Notes under the pieces: model-generated | Database searches by the model: none | Seen by the model: only the letters and a program-made list of their open reading frames with translations | What the model was told of the DNA's origin: nothing | Shown here: positions 16,810 through 24,744 of the stretch, piece after piece | Position numbering within the stretch: position 1 is the first letter of the stretch | Layout of the letters: every line of letters begins with the position of its first letter | Source of the DNA: Acidimicrobiaceae bacterium | GTDB lineage: Bacteria; Actinomycetota; Acidimicrobiia; Acidimicrobiales; Ilumatobacteraceae | Length of the DNA stretch: 32,250 nt | Reading direction: 5' to 3' | NCBI GenBank assembly: GCA_002698945.1 | Contig: NZZV01000153.1 | Location: forward strand, 1-32,250 | Program-made: the position numbers and the translations under genes

Positions 16810-18861
16810 ATGACGACGCCACGAGTGCTCTGGACGCCGCCCGCCGATGCCCGCGCCGCGACGGCGCTGGGCCGTTTCGCCGACGCGTGCGAACGACGGA
16901 GCGGGCGCCGCTTCGCCGACTACGACGACCTGTGGCGTTGGTCGATCGGCGACGGGCTGGAGGAGTGTTGGGCGGCGATCTGGGACGAGTTCGACGTCGT
17001 CTCGTCGACGCCGTACGACTCGGTGCTCGATCGTCGGGTCATGCCCGGCGCGCGCTGGTTCACCGGATCGCGTCTGAACTACGCCGAGCACGTGTGTCGG
17101 ATGGCGGATGGCCGCGACGACGAGGTCGCGATGGTCGGGATCTCGCAGTCGCGCCCTCGCGTCGAGGTGACGTGGGCTCAGCTCGTCGACCAGGTCCGGC
17201 GCGCTCGCGCCGGGTTGGTCCGCCTCGGTGTGGGAGAGGGAGATCGCGTCGCGGCGTATCTGCCGAACGTGCCCGAGACCGTCGTGGCGTTCCTCGCGAC
17301 GAGCAGCCTGGGTGCGATCTGGACGTCGTGCGCGCCCGAGTTCGGCGTGCAGGCCGTGCTCGATCGGTTCCGGCAGGTGGAGCCGACGGTGCTGCTCGCC
17401 GTCGACGGCTACCGGTACGGGCGGCGCGACGTGTCGCGCCGCGACGAACTCGCCGCCATCCAGGCAGGGCTGCCGTCGCTGGCGGCGACGGTGTGCCTGC
17501 CGTACCTGGCAGCACCCGGCGCATCGACGTCGCCCACCGACGACGCACCGGCAGACGCTCCCGATGTCGTTCCCGGTGTCGCTCCCGGTGTCGTGGCATG
17601 GAGCGAGCTGTTGGCCGACGATCCGGCGCCACTCGAGTTCGCCCACGTCGCCGCGGACCATCCGCTCTACGTGCTCTATTCGTCGGGCACGACCGGACTG
17701 CCGAAGCCGATCGTCCACGGCCACGGTGGGATCCTGCTCGAACACCTGAAGACGCTCGGGCTGCACGCCGACATGACCGCCGACGACGTCTTCTTCTGGT
17801 TCACGACCACCGGCTGGATGATGTGGAACTACCTCGTCTCGGGGTTGCTGCACGGGGCGCGGCTCGTCACCTTCGACGGCGATCCGAACCACGACGGACC
17901 CTCCACGCTGTGGCAGCTGGCGGCGGACGAAGGCATCACCTGGTTCGGTGGTGGGGCGCCGTACTACTCGGCGTGTCAGCGAGCCGGCCTGCGACCGTCG
18001 GACGAGTTCGACCTGTCGCTCGTGCGGGCGGTCGGATCGACGGGCGCACCGCTGACGGCCGATGCGTTCCGCTGGATCCACGACCACGTCGCGCCCGATG
18101 CGTTGATCTCCCCGATCTCGGGTGGGACGGACGTCTGCTCGGCGTTCGTGGGTGGGAGTCCACTCACGCAGGTCTGGGAGGGTGAGATCCCGTGCAGCTA
18201 TCTCGGCGCCGCGGTGGCGGCGTTCGATGAGTCGGGTCACTCGATCGTCGGTGGGCAGGGCGAGCTGGTGATCACCGAGCCGATGCCCTCGATGCCGGTC
18301 GGCTTCTGGGGCGACACCGACGGGACGCGCTATCGAGCCGCCTACTTCGAGCACTTTCCGGGTGTCTGGCGTCACGGCGACTGGATCACGATCACCGAGC
18401 GTGGGAGCTGCATCATCAGCGGGCGGTCCGACGCGACCCTGAACCGCGGCGGCGTGCGGGTCGGGACCGCCGAGATCTATCGGGTCGTCGAAGGTGTCGA
18501 CGGCGTCGCCGACAGTCTCGTCGTCCACCTCGAGGGCGACGGCGCGGACGATCCGGGCGAGCTCGTGCTGTTCGTGTCGCTCGACGATGGCCGGGAACTC
18601 GACGAGGCGCTGACCACGGCGATCCGGTCGACCGTTCGATCCGGACTCTCACCGCGGCACGTCCCCGACCGGGTGCATCACGTGCGGGCGGTGCCGACCA
18701 CGCTCAGCGGCAAGAAGCTCGAGCTCCCCGTGAAAAAGGTGCTGCTCGGCGTCGACCCGGGTGAGGCGGCGAGCCGAGGAGCGCTGAAGGATCCGGCGGC
18801 GTTCGACGAGATCGTCGAGTTGGCGGTGACCGAGCGGAAACGATCCTTGCGTCGCGACTGA
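16810..18861 (+). CDS. acetoacetyl-CoA synthetase (acetoacetate-CoA ligase)
   Basis: N-terminal ACS-type region (YDDLWRWSIGDGLEECWAAIWDEFDV, ...GARWFTGSRLNYAEHV); LYSSGTTGLPKPIVHGHGG; FFWFTTTGWMMWNYLVSGLL; GGTDVCSAFVGG; GKKLELPVKKVLLG. Confidence 0.93.
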   Translation: MTTPRVLWTPPADARAATALGRFADACERRSGRRFADYDDLWRWSIGDGLEECWAAIWDEFDVVSSTPYDSVLDRRVMPGARWFTGSRLNYAEHVCRMADGRDDEVAMVGISQSRPRVEVTWAQLVDQVRRARAGLVRLGVGEGDRVAAYLPNVPETVVAFLATSSLGAIWTSCAPEFGVQAVLDRFRQVEPTVLLAVDGYRYGRRDVSRRDELAAIQAGLPSLAATVCLPYLAAPGASTSPTDDAPADAPDVVPGVAPGVVAWSELLADDPAPLEFAHVAADHPLYVLYSSGTTGLPKPIVHGHGGILLEHLKTLGLHADMTADDVFFWFTTTGWMMWNYLVSGLLHGARLVTFDGDPNHDGPSTLWQLAADEGITWFGGGAPYYSACQRAGLRPSDEFDLSLVRAVGSTGAPLTADAFRWIHDHVAPDALISPISGGTDVCSAFVGGSPLTQVWEGEIPCSYLGAAVAAFDESGHSIVGGQGELVITEPMPSMPVGFWGDTDGTRYRAAYFEHFPGVWRHGDWITITERGSCIISGRSDATLNRGGVRVGTAEIYRVVEGVDGVADSLVVHLEGDGADDPGELVLFVSLDDGRELDEALTTAIRSTVRSGLSPRHVPDRVHHVRAVPTTLSGKKLELPVKKVLLGVDPGEAASRGALKDPAAFDEIVELAVTERKRSLRRD

Positions 18862-18898
18862 CGAAACGGTACCGTTTCGAACGAAACGCTGTCGTTTC
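18862..18898. promoter_or_regulatory. tandem TetR-type operators upstream of MFS-TetR operon
   Basis: Perfect 18-bp palindrome CGAAACGGTACCGTTTCG (18862-18879), then a near-palindrome GAAACGctgtCGTTTC (18883-18898). Repeat period is 20 bp. Predicted promoter TTGCGT (18847-18852)-N17-TACCGT (18870-18875) runs through operator 1. Confidence 0.75.
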
Positions 18899-18934
18899 CC
18901 AAGTGCATCCCGACCAAGATCGATCGGAGCCCCC

Positions 18935-20485
18935 GTGACCGCATCTCGTGACCGCATCCTGCCCGACGTTCCCCTGCACGAGCGTCCCGACATCTACGCC
19001 CGGCGGTGGTTCCTGCTCGGTGTGATGTGCCTCAGCCTCGTGATGGTCGTGATGGCCGTGTCGGGGCTCAACGTGGCGATCCCGTCACTGCAGCAAGATC
19101 TCGACGCGACCGCCACCGATCTGCAGTGGATCGTCGACGCCTACGCGATCGTGTTCGCCGGTCTGCTGCTGAGCGCCGGAGCGATCGGTGACCGATTCGG
19201 GCGAAAGCGACTGCTCATGATCGGTCTGGCGATCTTCGCGGGTGGGTCATTGCTCGGGGCGATCGCGGACACCGCGAATCAGGTGATCGCGTCGCGTGCG
19301 GTGTCGGGAATCGGCGCGGCCTTCGTGATGCCGGCGACCCTGTCGCTCCTGACGGCCATCTTCCCGCCCCACGAGCGCGGAAAGGCGATCGCCGTGTGGG
19401 CCGGTTTCGCCGGCGCCGGAGGCGCGCTCGGCCCGCTGCTCGTCGGTTTCCTGCTCACGGGCTGGTGGATCTTCCCGTCGTTCTGGTGGGGTTCGGCGTT
19501 CGTCGTCAACGCCGTGACCCCACTGATCGTAATCGTGATCGTCGCCATCTACGCGCCGCGCAGCAAGGACGACGAGTCGACGCCGCTCGACCCGATCGGC
19601 GCCGTGCTGTCGTTGGTCGGAATCGGTGCGCTCCTGTTCGGCATCATCGAGGGCCCGGCCCGCGGGTGGAGTGACGACTTGGTCGTCGGCGGGTTCGTCG
19701 TCGGGATCGGGCTGCTCGTCGGGTTCGTGGTCTGGGAACGTCACACCGAGCACCCGATGCTGCCGATGCCGTACTTCCGGTCTCGACCGTTCTCGACCGG
19801 AACGGTGATCATCACACTCGGGTTCATGGTGATGTTCGGGTTCTTCTTCCTCATCACCCAGTACTTCCAGTTCGTCAAGGGATACAGCCCACTCCGGGCC
19901 GGCGTCGCGACATTGCCGTTCGCGTTCACGATGATCGCCGTCTCGCCTCGCAGCGACCACCTGGTGCAGCGCTTCGGACTCAACCGGGTCGTCGCCGGCG
20001 GGTTCGCCTCGATGGCGGCCGGCTTCCTCCTCCTCGGCTTCGTCACACCCGCCACGCCCTACCTCTCGATCGCCGCCGGCTTCGTCCTGCTCGCCGCCGG
20101 CATGGCGGTGACGATCGCTCCGGCGACGGGCGCGATCATGTCGTCGGTGCCGCTCAACAAGGCAGGCGTCGGGTCGGCCGTCAACGACACGACCCGCGAG
20201 TTCGGCGGAGCGCTCGGCATCGCTGTGCTCGGCAGCATCGTGGCGTCGCAGTACCGATCGTCGTTCGACGCGACCGGTCTTCCGGCCGAGGTCGCAGCGG
20301 CCGCCGACGAGTCGATCGGGGCGGCCGTCGGCGTCGGCCGCCGGCTCGGTGGCGACGCGGGAGCGGATCTGATCGAACAGGCGGGTGTGGCATTCACCGA
20401 TGCGGTCAACGTGGCGTTCTTCGCCTCGGCGGCGGTGTCGGTGCTGACGGGCGTGGCGGTCTACCTTGCCGGGCGGCGCTCGTGA
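18935..20485 (+). CDS. MFS transporter, DHA2-like drug efflux family (about 14 TM)
   Basis: LVMVVMAVSGLNVAIPSLQQDLDATATDLQWIVDAYAIVFAGLLLSAGAIGDRFGRKRLL, the DHA2 (EmrB/QacA-type) signature. GTG start with GGAG 5 nt upstream. Confidence 0.92.
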   Translation: MTASRDRILPDVPLHERPDIYARRWFLLGVMCLSLVMVVMAVSGLNVAIPSLQQDLDATATDLQWIVDAYAIVFAGLLLSAGAIGDRFGRKRLLMIGLAIFAGGSLLGAIADTANQVIASRAVSGIGAAFVMPATLSLLTAIFPPHERGKAIAVWAGFAGAGGALGPLLVGFLLTGWWIFPSFWWGSAFVVNAVTPLIVIVIVAIYAPRSKDDESTPLDPIGAVLSLVGIGALLFGIIEGPARGWSDDLVVGGFVVGIGLLVGFVVWERHTEHPMLPMPYFRSRPFSTGTVIITLGFMVMFGFFFLITQYFQFVKGYSPLRAGVATLPFAFTMIAVSPRSDHLVQRFGLNRVVAGGFASMAAGFLLLGFVTPATPYLSIAAGFVLLAAGMAVTIAPATGAIMSSVPLNKAGVGSAVNDTTREFGGALGIAVLGSIVASQYRSSFDATGLPAEVAAAADESIGAAVGVGRRLGGDAGADLIEQAGVAFTDAVNVAFFASAAVSVLTGVAVYLAGRRS

Positions 20486-21072
20486 CACCGTCGCCGGACG
20501 CCACCGACGACCGGGTGCATCCCCGTACCGAACGCACGCGGGCGGCGATCATCGCGGCGGCGCTCGACGAACTCGCCGACGTCGGATACGGGGCGCTCAC
20601 GATCGAGTCGGTCGCACGGCGCGCCGGAGCGAGCAAGGCGACGATCTATCGGCACTGGTCCGGCAAGCTCGACCTGTTCGCCGACGTGATCGCATCGCTC
20701 AAGCAGATGCCGCGCCATCACGAGACCGACGACCCGTACGAGTCGATCGTCGCCTTCGTCGAGGCGATCGCCGAACACGTGGCGTTCGGTCGGTTCGCGG
20801 CGTGTATCCCGGCGCTGATCGAGGCGAGCGTCACCGACCCCGAGGTGCGTGCGTACCACGTCCGCACCTCGGACGAGCGGCTGGCCTACGGGGCGTCGAT
20901 CCTCGACGCCGCGCGTGATGCCGGGCACCTCGACGCGAACGTCGACACACGCGCCACGACCGAGCGGATCGTGGCGCCGATCTTCTTCCGACGGATGATG
21001 GCCGCCGAGCCGTTCCCGGTCGACGAAGTGCGGCCACTCGTCGATGCGGTCCTCGGGCCGCTGTGGCGGTGA
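20482..21072 (+). CDS. TetR/AcrR family transcriptional regulator
   Basis: RTRAAIIAAALDELADVGYGALTIESVARRAGASKATIYRHWSGKLDLFADVI. GTGA overlap with the MFS stop codon. Confidence 0.93.
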   Translation: MTPSPDATDDRVHPRTERTRAAIIAAALDELADVGYGALTIESVARRAGASKATIYRHWSGKLDLFADVIASLKQMPRHHETDDPYESIVAFVEAIAEHVAFGRFAACIPALIEASVTDPEVRAYHVRTSDERLAYGASILDAARDAGHLDANVDTRATTERIVAPIFFRRMMAAEPFPVDEVRPLVDAVLGPLWR

Positions 21073-21129
21073 GATCGCAGCCGGGTCGCTGAATCGGCCG
21101 GGTCGCCGGCCGCCGATACGCTCGGCGAC

Positions 21130-22239
21130 GTGACTTCGATCTACCTCGACCGCCTCGACCGGGTCCGTACCGCGATGACCGAGCAAGGCGTCGATGCCCT
21201 GCTGCTGTCGGTCGGCCACGACCTGCCGTACCTCACCGGCTATCAGGCGATGCCGCTCGAACGGCTCACGATGCTGGTCGTCCCGCGCGACGGCGACGCG
21301 ACGATGTTGATCCCGCGGCTGGAGGCGCCTCGGGTCGAGCCGCAACCGGGGGTGTTCGAGCTGCAGCCCTGGAACGAGACCGACGATCCGACCCGACTCG
21401 CCGCAGAACTGATCCCTGGCGCGGAGCGGGTCGCGGTCGGCGACCAGATGTGGGCACGGTTCCTCGTCGAGCTGCTCCCGCATCTACCGGGCGCCGAGTA
21501 CCGACGTGCCGTCGACGTGGTCGGCCCGCTCCGAATGGTCAAGGACCGGGCCGAGATCGATGCGCTGGCGGCCGCTGGCGCCGCCGTCGACCGGATCGCC
21601 GCCGACCTCCAGGCCGGCCGGATCCCGCTCGTGGGTCGCACGGAGGCCGACGTGTCGGCCGAACTGTCCGCTCGCATCGTCGCCGAGGGCCACCAGAAGG
21701 TGAACTTCGCGATCGTCGCCGCCGGCGAGAACGCTGCCAGTCCTCATCATCACGCCGGCTCCCGCGTCATCCGTGAGCGAGAGATCGTGCTCTGCGACTT
21801 CGGCGGCACGATGAACGGCTACTGCTCCGACATCACCCGGTGTGTCTTCACCGGCGACGTGGCGGCCGACGCGCCCGACATCGCCGAGGCCTACGCCGTG
21901 TTGCACGAAGCGCAGGCTGCCGCCGTCGCTGCGGCCACGGTCGGCACGCCGTGTGAGGACGTCGATCGTGCTGCCCGCCAGGTCATCGCCGACGCCGGGT
22001 ACGGCGAGTACTTCGTCCACCGCACCGGCCACGGCATCGGGCTCGAGGAGCACGAGGACCCCTACATCGTCGAGGGCAACACCACGCCGCTGCAGCCCGG
22101 GCACGCGTTCAGTGTCGAGCCGGGGATCTACGTGCCCGGCAAATGGGGCATGCGGCTGGAGGACATCGTCGTCGCCACCGACGACGGGCCGATGCCGACC
22201 AACACCGTCGATCACGCGCTGCACGACGTCGCCGTGTGA
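21130..22239 (+). CDS. M24 family metallopeptidase (Xaa-Pro aminopeptidase-like)
   Basis: CDFGGTMNGYCSDITR, HRTGHGIGLEEHEDPYI, FSVEPGIYVPGKWGMRLEDIVV: the D, D, H, E, E metal ligands are all in place. Confidence 0.92.
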   Translation: MTSIYLDRLDRVRTAMTEQGVDALLLSVGHDLPYLTGYQAMPLERLTMLVVPRDGDATMLIPRLEAPRVEPQPGVFELQPWNETDDPTRLAAELIPGAERVAVGDQMWARFLVELLPHLPGAEYRRAVDVVGPLRMVKDRAEIDALAAAGAAVDRIAADLQAGRIPLVGRTEADVSAELSARIVAEGHQKVNFAIVAAGENAASPHHHAGSRVIREREIVLCDFGGTMNGYCSDITRCVFTGDVAADAPDIAEAYAVLHEAQAAAVAAATVGTPCEDVDRAARQVIADAGYGEYFVHRTGHGIGLEEHEDPYIVEGNTTPLQPGHAFSVEPGIYVPGKWGMRLEDIVVATDDGPMPTNTVDHALHDVAV

Positions 22240-22270
22240 CAGGACGTCGCCGACCGACGGCCGGGCGTCG

Positions 22271-22897
22271 TCAGGGTTGCGAGACGGTGGGGGCGACGTC
22301 GAACGAGGTCAGTTCGATCGTGCCGTCGGCGCCGATGTAGCGGGCGAGGATGCCCTGCTCCAGCGCGCAGTAGCTGACGGTGCCGACCGCCTCGATCGAA
22401 CTGGGGAGCTTGATCGCGACGCAGACGGCGGCCTGACCCCCGATCGTGTCCGTGGTGCCGGTGCTCGTGCCGATCCGTCGTGCGGCGTCGGTGACCAGCC
22501 GCTGGCGTGCCGATGAACTCCAGAACCGGTGGGTGATACCGAGATTGCTGACCCGTGCGTCGTCGGCGCCGTCCGTGCACTCGACGCCACCGGTGCGGCA
22601 CGTCGTGGTGTTCCCGGCCGGGTCGGTCGTGAACACGACGTCGCCGATCTGGGTCGTCGTGACGCCGTCGTCGGAACTGACCGTCGCGATGGTCGAGTCG
22701 GCCGCGGACGACGGCGTGATCGCGTACGTCGCCGTGAAGTCGACGACCGGGCTGCGGTCGAGCCGGTCGACGACCGTCTGCGTCGCCGGGTCGGTGACCA
22801 CTGCGGCCGCCTCGAGCGTCGGTCGTTCGCCCAGAGCGCACCCGCTCACCGAGACGAGCGCGAGCAAGAGGGGAGTGACGCGGCGCAGCATGCGCAC
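22271..22897 (-). CDS. putative lipoprotein of unknown function
   Basis: MRMLRRVTPLLLALVSVSGCALGERP, signal peptide with lipobox (VSGC). Four Cys downstream. ATG at 22891 may be the true start. Confidence 0.7.
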   Translation of the reverse strand: MRMLRRVTPLLLALVSVSGCALGERPTLEAAAVVTDPATQTVVDRLDRSPVVDFTATYAITPSSAADSTIATVSSDDGVTTTQIGDVVFTTDPAGNTTTCRTGGVECTDGADDARVSNLGITHRFWSSSARQRLVTDAARRIGTSTGTTDTIGGQAAVCVAIKLPSSIEAVGTVSYCALEQGILARYIGADGTIELTSFDVAPTVSQP

Positions 22898-22906
22898 GTC
22901 AGCCTA

Positions 22907-22918
22907 CGGCGCGCGCCG
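22907..22918. promoter_or_regulatory. palindrome between closely spaced divergent -10 elements
   Basis: CGGCGCGCGCCG (22907-22918) lies between AGCCTA (22901-22906; TAGGCT on minus) and TACCCT (22920-22925, plus). Confidence 0.35.
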
Positions 22919-22933
22919 GTACCCTGCTCCGAC

Positions 22934-23818
22934 GTGATCCAGCTCGACGCCGCCACCGTGCTCCTCCAATGGGCAGTGGGCGGGATGGCCTTCTGCTGGT
23001 TCACGACCCGCCGCCGTGTGATCGGTGTCGGATACGGCTGGTTGCTGCGGGGCACCTACCTCGTTCTGGCGGTGCTGTCGCTGGTGGTCGCCCTCCGGTA
23101 CGGCACCGTGCCGGTACGGGAGGCGTCGACCGTCGGGGTGATCGCCGCGATCGTCGTCGCGCTGGTGGTGTCGGTGCAGCGTCGCCGGGCCGGTGTGCGC
23201 GGCCAGCGTGCCGAGCACGACCGACGCACCGAGCGCGTCGCCGCCATGACGGGGATCGACCGGGCGGGTCGAGCCGACGACGACGGTGCCGTCGACGAGT
23301 TCGGCGCCGAGTTTCCACCGGTCCTCGACCTCGTCCCCGCCCTGATCGGCATCATCGGGCTGGTCGCGGCCGCCGTCGACGCCGCTCCGGATGGTGGCAG
23401 CGACATCGCGCTGTCGCTCCTTCGGACGCTGTCGGGTGCGGCGTTCCTGGGATGTGTCACCGACGCCATGTTGCTCGGTCACTGGTACCTCGTGCAGCCC
23501 GGTCTGCCTCGCCGTCTCCTGAACGAGATCGTCACCGCGCTGGGGTGGATCTGGCCGGTCGAGGTGATCTCGCTCCTGTTGCCGGTCGGCATGATCAGCG
23601 TGTTCACCGGCACGATCGACGACGGTTGGAACGGCACGCTGGGCTGGTTCTGGGCGGCCAGTGCGATCACGACGATCGTGCTCGTGTTCGTGACGAAGGC
23701 GGCGCTGAAGGAGCGGCAGTACTCCGCCGTGATGGCCGCCACCGGGCTCCTGTACTTGGCGATCCTCACCGCATTCGGCACCGACCTGGTGGCCCGCGCC
23801 GTGCTCGACGCGGGCTGA
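22934..23818 (+). CDS. multi-pass membrane protein of unknown function
   Basis: GTG start 8 nt after TACCCT. About 8 hydrophobic segments (ATVLLQWAVGGMAFCWF, TYLVLAVLSLVVAL, VGVIAAIVVALVVS, ...), no recognised family. Confidence 0.7.
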   Translation: MIQLDAATVLLQWAVGGMAFCWFTTRRRVIGVGYGWLLRGTYLVLAVLSLVVALRYGTVPVREASTVGVIAAIVVALVVSVQRRRAGVRGQRAEHDRRTERVAAMTGIDRAGRADDDGAVDEFGAEFPPVLDLVPALIGIIGLVAAAVDAAPDGGSDIALSLLRTLSGAAFLGCVTDAMLLGHWYLVQPGLPRRLLNEIVTALGWIWPVEVISLLLPVGMISVFTGTIDDGWNGTLGWFWAASAITTIVLVFVTKAALKERQYSAVMAATGLLYLAILTAFGTDLVARAVLDAG

Positions 23819-23827
23819 CGCGAGCAG

Positions 23828-23863
23828 TCGATCTTCCGGTCGATCTTCGGGTCGAACTTCCGG
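23828..23863. repeat. three tandem 12-bp direct repeats upstream of ku
   Basis: TCGATCTTCCGG / TCGATCTTCGGG / TCGAACTTCCGG, contiguous at 23828, 23840, 23852. Confidence 0.8.
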
Positions 23864-23864
23864 A

Positions 23865-23881
23865 ACCCCTGGTTGAGGGGT
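23865..23881 (+). terminator. small hairpin between membrane-protein gene and ku
   Basis: ACCCCT-ggttg-AGGGGT, 6-bp stem and 5-nt loop, followed by GCCCG-ac-CGGGC (23883-23894). Confidence 0.35.
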
Positions 23882-23905
23882 GGCCCGACCGGGCATGATG
23901 GGGGC

Positions 23906-24727
23906 ATGGCACGTCCGGTTTGGAACGGCACGATCAGCTTCGGGCTGGTGGCGATCCCCATCAAGCTCTTCCATGCGGTCCGTCGGCAGAACATCTCGTT
24001 CAATCAGCTCGACGATCGCACGATGTCGCGGATCCGATACCAGAAGGTGTCGGCCGCGGACGGCGAGGTGGTCCCTGACGAGCACATCGTCAAGGGATAC
24101 GAGGTCTCGAAGGACCGCTACGTCGTCGTCGACACCGACGAGCTCGAACCGTTCATGCCGTCGACGACCAAGACGATCGATCTCGAGGAGTTCGTCGATC
24201 TCGAGGAGATCGATCCCGTGTACTTCGACTCGGCGTACTACGTCGCGCCGGGCGCCGATCCGAAGCCGTACGCGCTGCTGGCGCAGGCGATGGAACAGGC
24301 CGGCAAGGTGGCGATCGGCCGATTCGTGATGCGCAACAAGCAGTACACGGCGGCGATCCGGGCCGAGGACGGCCGACTCGTCATGTCGACGCTCGCCTAC
24401 GCGGACGAGGTGGTCGATCCGGCCTCGATCGAGGAGTTGCAAGGGCTCGACGAGATCGAGGTGACCAAGAAGGAATTGGCGATGGCCGAGTCGCTCGTCG
24501 ACTCGTTGACCGCGGCGTTCGAACCCGACAAGTACCACGACGAGTACCGCGAGCAGGTGCGCGAGCTGATCGAGAAGAAGGCTGCCGGCGAAGAGTTCAC
24601 GGTGCCCGACGAACCGCTCGAGAAGCCCAAGGTGGTCGACCTCATGGCCGCTCTCGAAGCGAGCGTCGCCAAGGCCAAAGAGGCACGTGGCGACTCGACC
24701 AAGTCGCGCAAGAAGAAGTCGGCCTGA
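23906..24727 (+). CDS. ku: Ku protein (bacterial NHEJ DNA-end-binding protein)
   Basis: MARPVWNGTISFGLVAIPIKLFHAVRRQNISFNQLDDRTMSRIRYQKVSAADGEVV...KGYEVSKDRYVVVDTDELE; Lys-rich C-terminal tail (KEARGDSTKSRKKKSA). Confidence 0.97.
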   Translation: MARPVWNGTISFGLVAIPIKLFHAVRRQNISFNQLDDRTMSRIRYQKVSAADGEVVPDEHIVKGYEVSKDRYVVVDTDELEPFMPSTTKTIDLEEFVDLEEIDPVYFDSAYYVAPGADPKPYALLAQAMEQAGKVAIGRFVMRNKQYTAAIRAEDGRLVMSTLAYADEVVDPASIEELQGLDEIEVTKKELAMAESLVDSLTAAFEPDKYHDEYREQVRELIEKKAAGEEFTVPDEPLEKPKVVDLMAALEASVAKAKEARGDSTKSRKKKSA

Positions 24728-24744
24728 ACCGGAGCTGATCGTTC

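Noticed and set aside
16615-18528. 637-aa minus-strand ORF antisense to acetoacetyl-CoA synthetase
   Set aside because: Shadow ORF of a confidently identified enzyme. No recognisable motif.
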